Shown here piece after piece: positions 10,401 through 20,822 of a stretch of 64,000 bases of DNA. A program made the position numbers and the translations under genes. Under the pieces are notes generated by a model, which worked only from the letters and a program-made list of their open reading frames with translations, made no database searches and had not been told where the DNA came from. This DNA is from Gyrodactylus bullatarudis (taxonomy: Eukaryota > Platyhelminthes > Monogenea > Gyrodactylidea > Gyrodactylidae), in NCBI GenBank assembly GCA_012064415.1, contig SSNU01001268.1:248001-312000 (forward strand), given 5' to 3'. The stretch's first letter is position 1; each line of letters opens with the position of its first letter.

Positions 10401-13400
10401 AACTTAAAATAGTTAGAAATCGAATCAGCTTGGTTTTTTTGTTTGAGATGTCTGGTCACTGCAGTATATTTATTGAGATGATCATGAAATCTTGTTGACA
10501 GCTTCCTAACTGTACAATCTATGTATATAGATACAAAGCACTGTAGTCACACTGAAATTTTTAGATCAATAGTCTTTTCTTGAAAGTCAAGTAAATCATT
10601 ATAACTATGGATTAGAGTGAATAATCGGCTAAACTAAAGATGAGCCTAACACCCCATGACCGTTAATATATCCCTTGTAAGTAGGTATGTAATATAAAAA
10701 TATAATATAATTAATTCATATTTTTAATAAAAAGCATTAAATACTCACATAAGTTAATTTATTGACAACATGAATTTACATCAAACATTTTAGAACTAGT
10801 TCAGCAATAATTCTTGGATCAAGATCAATGTTCATTTGAATACTTGAAGACAGGCCAGTTTTAATCCAAAATAAGTATATTCGTTCCTCAAATACCAATA
10901 AAGTTACATTTAATACTCCAATAAATGATTACGTCATGTCATTGACTTTACTATCAAAATTTTTGAAAATACTTCATGAGTAAACAAAACATATATTCTG
11001 AAGTGCTGTTTTTTATTTAAATTAACTCATTATTATTCGCCTATTTATTATTTATTTGAATACTTACAATTATTCTTTTTCTGCAAACCATCATTACTAT
11101 GCGCTTGTTTACAAATCACGACTTAGACATGTTATCTTGATCTATTGACTTAGTTCTATTATTGAAATTATTAAGATATCAAAACTAAGCTAAGGTTGAA
11201 TCTTCAACCAGTTAACTAAAATTTTATAAAGTTTTTACATAATTGAGAATATTTATTCATTAGGATACAGTTGATGCATAATTCTAAGGAACTCTTGCAT
11301 CCTATTTTCTTTAAAGAAATGTTTGAAGAGGTATTCAGAAATGTAAGATTCAATCAAATCTCCTCTCTTATTTCTTATATTCTTGAACATTCGTTTGAAT
11401 GCTCCCCAAATGGCTTCAATCCTATTGGTATGCAGTCCTTCATTGTTGACAAATTCTTTCTTATGACACACTGTGGACCTTGAGTATCCGTACTTCTCCA
11501 GGCCAGCATATCCTTTCCATTCATCACTGACTATATGCGAACCTGGAGCAATGTGCTTACGAACCAATGCATGAAGAGTCGATTTGTCTCGCTCTTCAAC
11601 GATTTTCATGAAGATGTTACCATCTTCATCAACGCCACCGAAAATCCAAACTTGGGAGGCTAATTCTCTTCCTTTGTGGTATTTACGTCTCACAAGATGA
11701 GTTTCGTCGACTTGTACCTCTTTGGCAAATCCACCAACAACGAGATCTTGATTAAGGAATCTCTCGACGAAGATGTCCCGAACAAAATTAGTCCAATCGA
11801 TGGCAGTTGGAACAGATACCTTGACTATATCACATATCAAGTCTAGATTTGTTGCTGACTTTAAAACCATATAAATTATGGTAAGGATCTGGACAATCGC
11901 CAACCTTGATCCAGAGAAGAATGTTCCTGTGATTAATTAATAAACAAAACCTACCAGTTCTAATACTAATAAATTTCCTGCACTTATTGCAGAAAAACTC
12001 GTACTGATCAACCGATTGAGATTTCTTATTAAGACTCATAATCTCTCCACACGTATGCTTGCGGTTCATAGCAATCAATCCAAGTCTCTGACACAGTTGG
12101 ATTGTTCCCAAGTGATCCTCGTGGCTAGACATCAAATTGACAATATTCAATTTTTCAACATTTTCGAAAGATATCTCACTGATGGGATAGTTGAAGATAT
12201 TAAGTTCAGGCATAATGAAATTCGAATGTGAGAAATATTTATTGTCTTCTATTGAGTTAATTTAAATAAAAAACAGCACTTCAGAATATATGTTTTGTTT
12301 ACTCATGAAGTATTTTCAAAAATTTTGATAGTAAAGTCAATGACATGACGTAATCATTTATTGGAGTATTAAATGTAACTTTATTGGTATTTGAGGAACG
12401 AATATACTTATTTTGGATTAAAACTGGCCTGTCTTCAAGTATTCAAATGAACATTGATCTTGATCCAAGAATTATTGCTGAACTAGTTCTAAAATGTTTG
12501 ATGTAAATTCATGTTGTCAATAAATTAACTTATGTGAGTATTTAATGCTTTTTATTAAAAATATGAATTAATTATATTATATTTTTATATTACATACCTA
12601 CTTACAAGGGATATATTAACGGTCATGGGGTGTTAGGCTCATCTTTAGTTTAGCCGAATAATCTCTCAGTTTTAGATGCAATTTTCAATTGTGTATTGTC
12701 ATAATGTTAACTTAAGACGGACAATGTATATATATTCTTTTATTTTAACTATTTCTTGGAAAATTTAATTTAATAATTTTTATTCAACTTTTATCATTTT
12801 TAAAGAGAGACCACTGATGATTTTTCAAGAAATTCACATTTGGCTATAAATATATATACTTAAATTTTTCTAGATTTGAGTAAAGATTATCCTTAAATTT
12901 TGAAGGAGAACAAATTAAAGAAAGATACTTACGTTAGTTTTAGAATCAGCTCCTTGGCCAGATATACTTGGGTTAATTTTCAACATGTACTTATTATTAG
13001 TATTCTTGATAATGTTGCTTGAATATGTTTTAGACTCAGAATTAGCATTATTTATTGGAGTATTGGCTGAAATAATAGGCCTATTCGTAGCTATTACAGA
13101 TGATAAAGAAGCCGATGATGGGGATGAAGACACCACAACAGCTATACTCTGGGTTGATGATGATGCGGATTCAGAGGAAGCAGGGGCAATATGACGTCTG
13201 ACAATAACACTTCCGGGTAATATTTTTGGTGTTTTTGAGATGACAGTTTTTGTAGTTTTCACAGATGAACCTTGCTTTGGAAGACTTCCTGAAGAAGATA
13301 GAGTAGTTGAAGAGGAAGATACACACGGTGCTGGAGAACTATCGGCAATATTAGAGTCACTTTGGATAGACTGTAGAATGTCTGTGGCAGCTGTAGCAAC

Positions 13401-16400
13401 AAATTGTAATGCATTTGCAGATGGTGTAGATGACGTAGATGAAGATAATGATGAAGTAGGTGGACTTCGTTTGGCGCTCTGAGCCATTGATGAATGAATT
13501 GGGACGCTTAGACTATTGCCGAGGGAACTGTTTGAGCTACTCGCATCACTTGAAGTACTATAAGCACTTGAGGCCTAAATAAGTTGGTTGATTAATATAC
13601 ATGGAAATTTATCAATATAAATGAATATCAAAGTCAAAATAATTCGGTTTTATGAAAAAAACAAAACACGGATTGAATAAACTTTTATAGATTAGGCAAT
13701 GAATAATTTGAAACAGCTCAAGATTTATCGACGATTGAGTAATCAATCAGACATTGGAAAGCACATACATAAACTACCAAAAAAGATGAATAACAAAATG
13801 GGAAATTTGAAATTAATTGATTTTCAAAGGAGAAATTAACACGTACTCTTTCATTCTGAAAATAATTAAAATAGATTCTAAATTAGAACAATTTTCTTTT
13901 AATTTCTAAAAGGCTAATTTGATATAGCTAAAAAAATTTCTCTCAATAATATGGAAAATATAGGAATATCGAAAGGAAATATGGTACATTGGGTACATTG
14001 TATGTAATCTAAATTTAACCAAAAATAGTATGAATAGTAATATCCTTTTCTTTTCTAAAAGATCACCCTATTTTTAACAAATGAAACACGTGATAAAAAT
14101 ACCATAGTTTTACAAGGCTTAAGGGGCAACTCGATTCTTTCCTAAGTATTTCCTAGTTTTAATCAAAGTTTTTTCTCTCATTTAAAATATAATTTATAAT
14201 TATAGAAAAACTCATCCGATTTGATCATATTTTAACTATTAACTGTTATAACTCATAACTACAAGTTTTTTCAGAAGAATACGAGTTTCCGGTAGCAAAT
14301 CCTCTCGTACCCATCTGATAGAATCAATATGAACATGTATTTAGAATCAGCATGTTCAGGATTGAAATTTTAGATATTATAGTCAAAAAAGTAAAATTGA
14401 AGGAAAATTGTAGTCAAAAATGTAAAAACTAAGATAACTATACTCAAAATAAATCTGGAAAAATTTCTACATTTTTTTGAACGATAATATTGTCGAACTT
14501 CATAAAGAATATCATTGTTGGTTTCTAAACTCATAAGGAAGGTTCGAGAAGGTTCTACATTTTTATTGGAATTAGACTATAGCGAAATGTGTAAAATATG
14601 AAAGAAAGTATAGCCAAAAATAAAATATTTTTTCAAATTGTAGTCAAAAATATAAACAGGAGAGAAAGTGCAATCAAAAATACAATAAAGACAAAAAAGT
14701 GTAGTCAAAAATGTAATTAAATCTTTATGGGATACTGGCCCAAAACATGACCGTGTTTAGACCCTAAAAATCGCTGTATTTTTTCGCAAGAGATGATATC
14801 AAGACGATTACATTTTCAAATTCTACGAGTATGGTTTCTTAAATTCCTTTGATTGGATTTTCAAAAATACTTTCATTAAATTTTCTCTACATGAAATTTT
14901 CGGAATTAGTATTAAATATTTGAAAAGAACAATAAAACATTAAAATAAAAAACCAAGTTATGTCTATAAAAGAGCAATATTAGTATAAGAGACCCGTAAA
15001 TTTATAAATCGATGGCACAATGAATTTCCATAAGTCTTGTTTCTATGTTTAGAGACTAGAGAGTCAATTTTATGAGCCAATGATAAAATGATATAAGTTT
15101 ATAGGAGTTAGAAAAATAACCTCGTCATTATAATAAATACTACATGAAGTATATAACTATAGCAGAAAAGTAGATATGGATACACTCTTGAAAATCTATA
15201 TTTGTAATGAAAAGTATTACACTAAAGAGCCTTTATGCAGATTTTTCTCTTTTTTCTTGTTTAATGAGAAATGAGAGCATGTCTTCGAAGCATGAGCGAT
15301 AGAGATGATAATCTCCTTTTGAATTTTTCGTAAAAATGATAAAATAAACTGAATGATTTCAACGAATTAATCCCTGGATTTTTTTTGTAAACAGTAAGAA
15401 TAGAATCAATGTCCAAGAATGAGGTTAACCCAAGAATAGAAGAAGTCTCCCTAGGAAAAAATATATCCTAAAACTTTCACTATATATTGGTAGGTGGTCT
15501 AATGAATCATTCAAAATTGTAAGTGAAATAACTAAGCGAAAAGAAATTCGAAAGAATTGTCTTGGATAATCAAACTAAATTACATGGAAAGAGAGGATGG
15601 AAAAAATTTACAATCCAAATGAATCACATGTCCAAAGAAAGAATTAATCAAATTAAGTATGATTATACTATAGATTTTTCTGGCTAGTCTTAGGGTTGAT
15701 TGATTCAAGAGAACCATTACAAATTGTAGTTAATCCTCGAGAAACATACATCTAATATTATGCATCGTCAGTATCGATATTGAGAGAAAAACAGAGATAG
15801 TTTACTTTATGTTGTATCATAAGGTGTAGAATTTATTCGAAAGAGTAAATTGAAAGGAAATCACATACAGAGATGTCTATCATGGTTTGAATTTCATTTT
15901 CATTTAAATGGCACCTCAGTAGAAAGAGAACAAAGCATTGATGAATATTGATTTGATTTATTACAATGAAATAAATAACTCCTATCTATATTGAATACTG
16001 TATATTATATTATGGATTTTATTCAACATAACCTATTATTGTATCATGGATAGGTTTGTGCATTCCTAAATTTGGAACAAGTGAGACAACATTCTGAGTG
16101 TGAATAGATTACTAAAACATGACATTCCAATGCAATAGTGAGAGAGTTTTCATGAAATGAATTCATTGAACCAAAAGAATTTCATAAATACCGATAACTA
16201 GAGTAGTTTTAAATTTCCACGCCTAAACTTGCACAAGTATCAGTTTAAAATAACATGACACCTTCCAGAAAACAGAGCTGTTCTTTAGCATAGTAACAAT
16301 TCAACACAGTTATTTTACAAAGAAAATGCACCCTTGAAAACAATATTTATATTCCCATGTATTTCAACATGGTACCTCCTTGATTGATAAAGAGAGGAAA

Positions 16401-19400
16401 AGTTTCAAATCTGCTTCAAAAGAAATAGCAAATATTCAATATTCAAGAATAACTTTTGTAAATCACGCTAAAGAATCTAACATCAACAGAAAGCAGAAAG
16501 AAGAAAAATCGACAAAACTTTACAACTGCAAAGAAAAAGAAAATAGCGTATATAAACAAATTGAACAAGAAATGGAAAAACATTTCAAATTTTAACCACA
16601 AATCGGTGTAAACAATTGATTTATTACTTTATATTCTAATTTTTATCGAAAAAACTAATTCATCTGAGTAGTAAATGCAAAGCGATATCTTTTGAAAAGC
16701 ATCTTTTCACATTGGCTTAGCATCTTTAGTACAACTATAATATCAAGAGACTTTGTTTTTGAGATACAGGTCTTCATTCTTTTTATGAAGGAGTTTTGGA
16801 ATATCCAGCAATCTTGGTTAGTACTGGATTAGGACAAAAATTCGATTTGAATTCAGATCAGATAAGGCAGTTCTTAATATAGCTATGACAATTCCATTTT
16901 CAGTGCTTTATCTAATAGTGGACAGCTTTAAGCAATAGATAAAATAAAGTTGGGGGGGTGTAGATTTGAGGCCAGTGAAAAGATCCATTCTTGAACGACA
17001 CATGATGGTCTTAGCCTTAACTGAAGAAACCATTTCACACTGTAGATATAAAAATTTGGGAAAATTCAACTTTAATCTCACGAATTATTAATTAATAATG
17101 CATTAAAAAAGGGAAATTAGCCTTATTTGAAACAACTGCATTTATTCACAGAACGATGATAATACATTTTTAATGGAAACTTTTATCCCTTTCCCAATCA
17201 CGTGATGCATTCATATGTTAAGAGAGAAAAACATGATGTTTATAATTATAAATAGTCCAATTAAATTAATAAAATCTAAACGGATGAAAGAAAAACTCAC
17301 ATTAGAATTATTCAGCGTGCGAAATGTAGGCAAATCGGCAGCATTGGCCAAACTATTTGAATTCCTATGATAAGCAGAATTGATTGAAGATCCAGGACCA
17401 TTCATTTGATTTAAGGCATTATTACTGAGCATTAATTCATCTTCATTTTCTAAGCGGTCATTGGCTCTTTGCAAATCGTTGACCTAGATTTAAAATATTG
17501 TATAATATTTGCAAGTATTTATCCATAATTAGCTATATTCTTCAATCATCAAATAAAAAGATAATTTATTGCACGAGTGGAAAGATAGAATAAGTCACGT
17601 GATGCATAGATAGTTGAGAATTTCAAATTCACTTTTGATTTCCCATGACCTTCAAGGGAGGAGAAAGAAAAATATTTTCTTTGGGAAAAATACTCTGACG
17701 TTATACCACAGTAGAAATTTATAGAATAAAGTCACTCTAATTACATGTACTATGTAATACTTGGAAAGCTCATTTTTTAAAATGATTAATCCTGAAAGAT
17801 TTTAAATTTTTTAGAATTTGAACATTCCACTCATATTTTGAAATCTATTTTCTCTGATAAATTGAAATTCAACTTTCCAATCCAACAGTGCAAAGATTAA
17901 TATTTAATCAAGTTTAAAATATCCCATGATAAATTAATTTCTGTAATCTATATTATTAAAATATCTAGAAAATTAAATATATATTCTCAATTTTAATTCA
18001 TTGATTATATTGTATTCTCAAAATCAATTTATGTATGAATAGAAAACAATTTTAGTGAGAAGCGAATTTATCAAAGTTTTTCAACGTGAAAAAAGAAAAA
18101 ATTGATCCAAGAACTTGCTACTTTGATGATCGAAACTTAAAGATGGACCAGATAAATATCAGAATAAAAAATAATCCTACCTGTATAATGAAAAACAGTC
18201 GGTTTATATTTTTTTCATTTTAGTCTGCTTATAAGTGGTAATAATAAATAAATAATGATTTTATTGTACAACAAACTGGTGCTAGTATTTCAATAAATTT
18301 TTTATCTTAATTCCTCCTGTCTAAATCGAGCGCCATAGAAAGCAAAAAAGGTATAGACAATAGAGACTACGCTCTGAAATTATTTTGGGAAGAAATAGTA
18401 AACATTGATTGTGAACAAAATAAAGAGGAGGTGGCGTTTTTTTCTTTGATTATTAGCTACACGGATATCAGATGCAGTGGAAAAAGTGGGGGTGCGGGAT
18501 AATGTAGTGAAAAGAAAAGAAAAAAAGAAAAGATGAAGAATAAAGAGCTAAATAATCAATCATTAAATATGGGTAATGTTAAGAGAAAAACTGAATAAAT
18601 TTGAATCTCTAGATTTTTAATGATTTTATTTTTCATTCTTTCTCGATGTGTAAATCGATCAGAAATAGATTTTCTTTAAACTTTTAGACAAGATTATATG
18701 TTCATTTAGAGAGGCAGAGAGTGGGAGAAGAGAGCTTGCCGACATGTGATGGACATGAAGAATGATTTATCGATTTTCTCACTGTAAAATGAAGGGAATT
18801 GATTTTGAATCAAAAAAACACAAAAGATCGTCGAGAGAGATGAGAAAATACCTAACCAAGATAAAAGTACTCTAGGTCAATAAAATGGCTTAAATCTAGT
18901 TAATAAATACATATCAAATCATTTGAATACTAAATTGGCTAAAACTTCATAGATATCATACAAGGATTACTTTGAATTGAAAGCTACATTTTAATCAATC
19001 TAGAGCAAGATTACAGTGAAAGACTACTGGACAGGGATTATAATTGATATTAACCAATGAATTTTTATCATCAACTCTAGTTTAGCCTACAAACAATGTA
19101 TAGTACACATCCTGGCTTTTTAGATTATCTCCCCTTCTCATATGATTTGGAGCTTTTTGCTTTGCTACTATTACAGATAATACTATTATTACTTGTAAGA
19201 GTAGTTGTTCAGATTGAGATATAAAAAAGTAGTAGAAAAGTAGAGAAAGAAAAAATCAATAACTCAATAAACTAAGAGTAAATTTTTCACTCACTTGTCG
19301 CTCTAAAATTTCATTTTCCCTCATTAATACGTCCACACATTGATAGTGATCTTTATTTTTTCTTGACAAATCTGAAATACATTCTACAGCACGTTGTAAG

Positions 19401-19871
19401 ATTACAGCACGTGAAGCTTTAGATCCTTTAAGGCCAGGTATTGTGTCTTTTAATTCATTATAACTGCCTAGGTTTTGAAATAAGGTATTAAGTGATTAAA
19501 CATGAAATCATCTCAAATAATTACCTTTAATGCTGGCTCTTCTCTTTCTTTCAAGTTGGTTGTGATGATCTTTACGGTTATCATCGTGAGAATCTTCGTG
19601 ATTATTGTTCTTGCCTCGATTTCCATTTGAACTTTTATTATAATCTGTAAAAAAAGGGCATAAAAATTAAAAAAATTCCTCTGCTATTGATAAATCACGT
19701 ACTTTTGGATTCGTATTCATTTTCACTAAAGAAGTCATCATCATCTTCTTCATCAACTGCTGAAAATTCAATATCCTCTTCGATATCTTCAAGGTCTAAA
19801 TCTTGGTCATTATTACCATTGGACGACATTACTGATGAATGAGGATGATAGGCCTTTTTAGCTGTCAACAT
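7070..19871 (-). CDS. MAX: MAX-like bHLH-leucine zipper transcription factor with long Ser/Thr-rich tail, six exons
   Basis: The exons are 19871-19703, 19644-19525, 19467-19295, 17483-17301, 13574-12933 and 7420-7070. All junctions are GT..AG and phases agree, giving 545 aa. The first ATG is 19871, with an in-frame TAA upstream. Residues 15-56 are acidic, as in MAX. The basic region is at about 81-92 (DHHNQLERKRR), with His84, Glu88 and Arg92 at the E-box contact spacing. Helix-loop-helix follows (YNELKDTIPGLKGSKASRA, 99-117) and then a zipper to about 175. MAX dimerises with MYC, MXD and MNT proteins on CACGTG in the nucleus. Residues about 176-545 are Ser, Thr, Asn and Pro rich; vertebrate MAX is only about 160 aa, so this tail is unusual. 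Intron 5 holds several transposable elements, including an intact-looking Merlin element. Confidence 0.9.
7540..7900. repeat. Diverged foldback-family copy (single arm)
   Basis: The words ctacttttacca, ttgaaattcaactcccaaacgata and tctaattctgatcctgaaaaacctc match the centre and one arm of the foldback family (compare 3210-3230 and 23540-23640). No second arm is evident. It lies in MAX intron 5. From 7900 to 9020 I see only AT-rich sequence and a purine-rich patch at 8570-8700. Confidence 0.5.
9032..9518. mobile_element. hAT-type MITE, 487 bp
   Basis: The ends are TAGAGCCTCAAAAA (from 9032) and its complement TTTTTGAGGCTCTA (to 9518). They are flanked by 8-base sequences gtaattac (9024-9031) and ctaattac (9519-9526), which match at seven of eight bases. 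TIRs beginning TAGAG and an 8-bp duplication are typical of hAT elements. There is no transposase frame, so it is non-autonomous. A diverged, inverted relative is at about 61815-62213. Confidence 0.65.
9591..10190. repeat. Foldback element, older copy
   Basis: The left arm starts near gttgatatgaagttggga and the right arm ends near tcccaacttcaattcaatt. Both contain ggcgcc/gcgcc, tcatgaaaa(t)a and gatcaataaaaatttag in mirror order around a central aataataataattattata stretch. The arms have drifted more than those at 2913-3525, suggesting an older insertion of the same family. It lies in MAX intron 5, beside the Merlin element. Confidence 0.7.
10627..12655. mobile_element. Merlin (IS1595/ISXO2-type) DNA transposon, 2,029 bp
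   Basis: The terminal inverted repeats are 10627-11029 and 12253-12655, each 403 bp, starting ggctaaactaaagatgagcc; I noticed no mismatch by eye. The element is flanked by a perfect 8-bp duplication gaataatc at 10619-10626 and 12656-12663. The interior encodes an ISXO2-type DDE transposase on the minus strand. Merlin elements create 8-9 bp duplications, so structure and protein agree. It sits in MAX intron 5. Near-identical arms and an intact duplication suggest a recent insertion. Confidence 0.92.
11253..12213 (-). pseudogene. Merlin transposase, broken by one frameshift
   Basis: Two overlapping minus-strand frames carry one protein. The N-terminal part begins at ATG 12213 and holds a zinc-ribbon-like pattern (KHTCG ... 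FFCNKCRKF) followed by ISIRTGRF. The C-terminal part, in another frame from about 11905 to the stop at 11253, holds the catalytic core: Asp in VQVDETHL, Asp in HIVSDEWKGY, Glu in HTNRIEAIWGAFKR. The break lies near 11900-11915, just after the zinc ribbon. Without it the copy would read as a complete IS1595-like transposase of roughly 320 residues. I class it as inactivated; a programmed frameshift is possible but there is no obvious slippery site. Confidence 0.85.
12933..13574 (-). CDS. MAX: MAX exon 5: Ser/Thr-rich tail, 214 codons
   Basis: This single exon of 642 bases is phase 0 at both ends (acceptor after ttatttag, donor GTAAGT). Its product has runs such as SSLSSSTSSTPS and VVVSSSPSSASL and short basic patches (KTTKTVISKTPKILPG). 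I recognise no domain. Because the complement of Ser and Ala codons is also open, the plus strand shows acidic open frames here; those are shadows. It could be skipped to yield a shorter isoform without changing frame. Confidence 0.75.
14378..14725. repeat. Degenerate tandem motif tagtcaaaaa(t)gta
   Basis: The word (g)tagtcaaaaaNgtaaa or a close variant occurs about seven times: near 14381, 14411, 14611 (tagccaaaaata), 14640, 14671 (caatcaaaaata) and 14701. Spacing is irregular, so it is not a regular satellite. It sits in MAX intron 4 together with a fragment at 14505-14560 related to the gap-containing repeat. The rest of 13575-17300 shows no further feature I can name. Confidence 0.4.
17198..17210. 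promoter_or_regulatory. E-box element tcacgtgatgcat, copy 1
   Basis: CACGTG, the site bound by MAX dimers, lies inside the 13-mer tcacgtgatgcat, about 90 bases downstream of MAX exon 4 (in minus-strand sense). The identical 13-mer occurs on the other side of that exon at 17595-17607. Any regulatory role is inference. Confidence 0.35.
17595..17607. promoter_or_regulatory. E-box element tcacgtgatgcat, copy 2
   Basis: This is a second copy of the 13-mer with CACGTG, about 110 bases upstream of MAX exon 4 in transcript sense. The remainder of intron 3 (17608-19294) is AT-rich, with a purine-rich tract near 18500-18545, and nothing else is recognised. Confidence 0.35.
19295..19644 (-). CDS. MAX: MAX exons 2-3: basic region, helix-loop-helix and first part of zipper
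   Basis: Exon 2 (19644-19525) encodes an Asn/Asp/His-rich linker and the basic region HHNQLERKRR. Exon 3 (19467-19295) encodes both helices and the start of the zipper (VLMRENEILERQ). The intron between them is only 57 bases and splits a Gly codon in helix 1 (G|GC). KASRA at the loop/helix 2 border is the family signature and separates this from MLX, MNT and MXD proteins. Confidence 0.92.
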
Positions 19872-20494
19872 TGAGGCCAAGAATAGTGTAGCTGAATTTT
19901 ACGATGCATTTTTAGAGATTTATTCACTAAAACTCAACAAACATTTATATTAACACAACAAGTAAACATGCTTCACATTCAATACTGAAATCAAGAAGAA
20001 GAGATTGAAAAGAGAATAAATATTTTGAGTTATATATCAATCAGAAGCTTTAGAGGCAAGCAACTTTAAAGCAATTGTAACGTAATCGGGATTGTTTGTA
20101 GTGTAGTAAATAAGTATCAGTGTTTTTCAAGATTGTCGCAAGCAGGAACCAGAACAAAATTAAAAAAGAACATCAACCAACAGAAATAACACGTATAACG
20201 TCAAAGAAATATTTCATAAAGAAGTTTGGAGGATCGAGAAATTACTGGTTTTGTAGCTGACTGAATATTACGAAAATAAAGTTAAAAAGTTTTATGTTAG
20301 CCCAAAAATAAAACAAGATTTAAAAAATGATTTGATTTATTGTTTTAACTTTTGTTGGTGCACTGCACACAATTCAAATTGAATTTCGATTCATGTTGTT
20401 AAACAGTCGTTATGAGTTTTTTATTCATCAAATTTGCAAATTTTAAAATTCAGTTAGATAATCGAATCTGGATAAAATTATTCAAAATATTTAT
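19872..20494. other. MAX upstream region / orphan gene 3' flank
   Basis: The region between the MAX start codon and the last exon candidates of the orphan gene. It should hold the MAX promoter and 5' UTR. I see no CpG-rich stretch and no clear TATA element at a convincing distance. At its right edge an AATAAA (minus, 20490-20495) abuts the alternative last exon of the orphan gene. Confidence 0.4.
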
Positions 20495-20572
20495 TTAAAT
20501 GTAGATGTGTCCTTTTGTATTTTTTGTAAGCTCCTCGTATTCGTCCATATCACTAACCAAAAGTGTTTTCAT
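20495..20572 (-). CDS. Possible alternative last exon of the orphan gene
   Basis: A strong pyrimidine tract (ttttcttttttaaag) precedes 20572, which opens a phase-0 frame of 25 codons (MKTLLVSDMDEYEELTKN...) ending at TAA 20495-20497, with AATAAA overlapping. It could replace the exon at 20882-20823 (MIETLANSYEV...), since both can join the same donor at 21053 in frame. Both start with Met-x-Thr-Leu-like residues. Transcripts are needed to decide between them. Confidence 0.35.
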   Translation of the reverse strand: MKTLLVSDMDEYEELTKNTKGHIYI

Positions 20573-20822
20573 CTTTAAAAAGAAAAAAATTCAACATTAA
20601 AATTTGTATAGAAAGAAGGTTAATGAAAAGCCAATAAAATCAAGTAATCTTATAGATTAAGGATAATCCCATAAAATAAGCAACTAAAATATTGTTACTT
20701 TTGTATTTAAAAGCCAAAGAGTATCGTGTTCATATTCGTAGAATATGAATACAAACAGAATGTCGATAATAATAAAATTGTCTGTGCTGGTTAAGTTTGC
20801 ATGCATAAATCAGTTTTGTGCA

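Noticed and set aside
12985..13482. Acidic plus-strand open frames opposite MAX exon 5
   Set aside because: They are complements of Ser/Ala-rich coding sequence and have no splice or start support.
16380..16595. 71-codon Lys/Glu-rich plus-strand frame in MAX intron 4
   Set aside because: The composition is that of AT-rich purine-biased DNA. It has no recognisable domain and no neighbouring exon.
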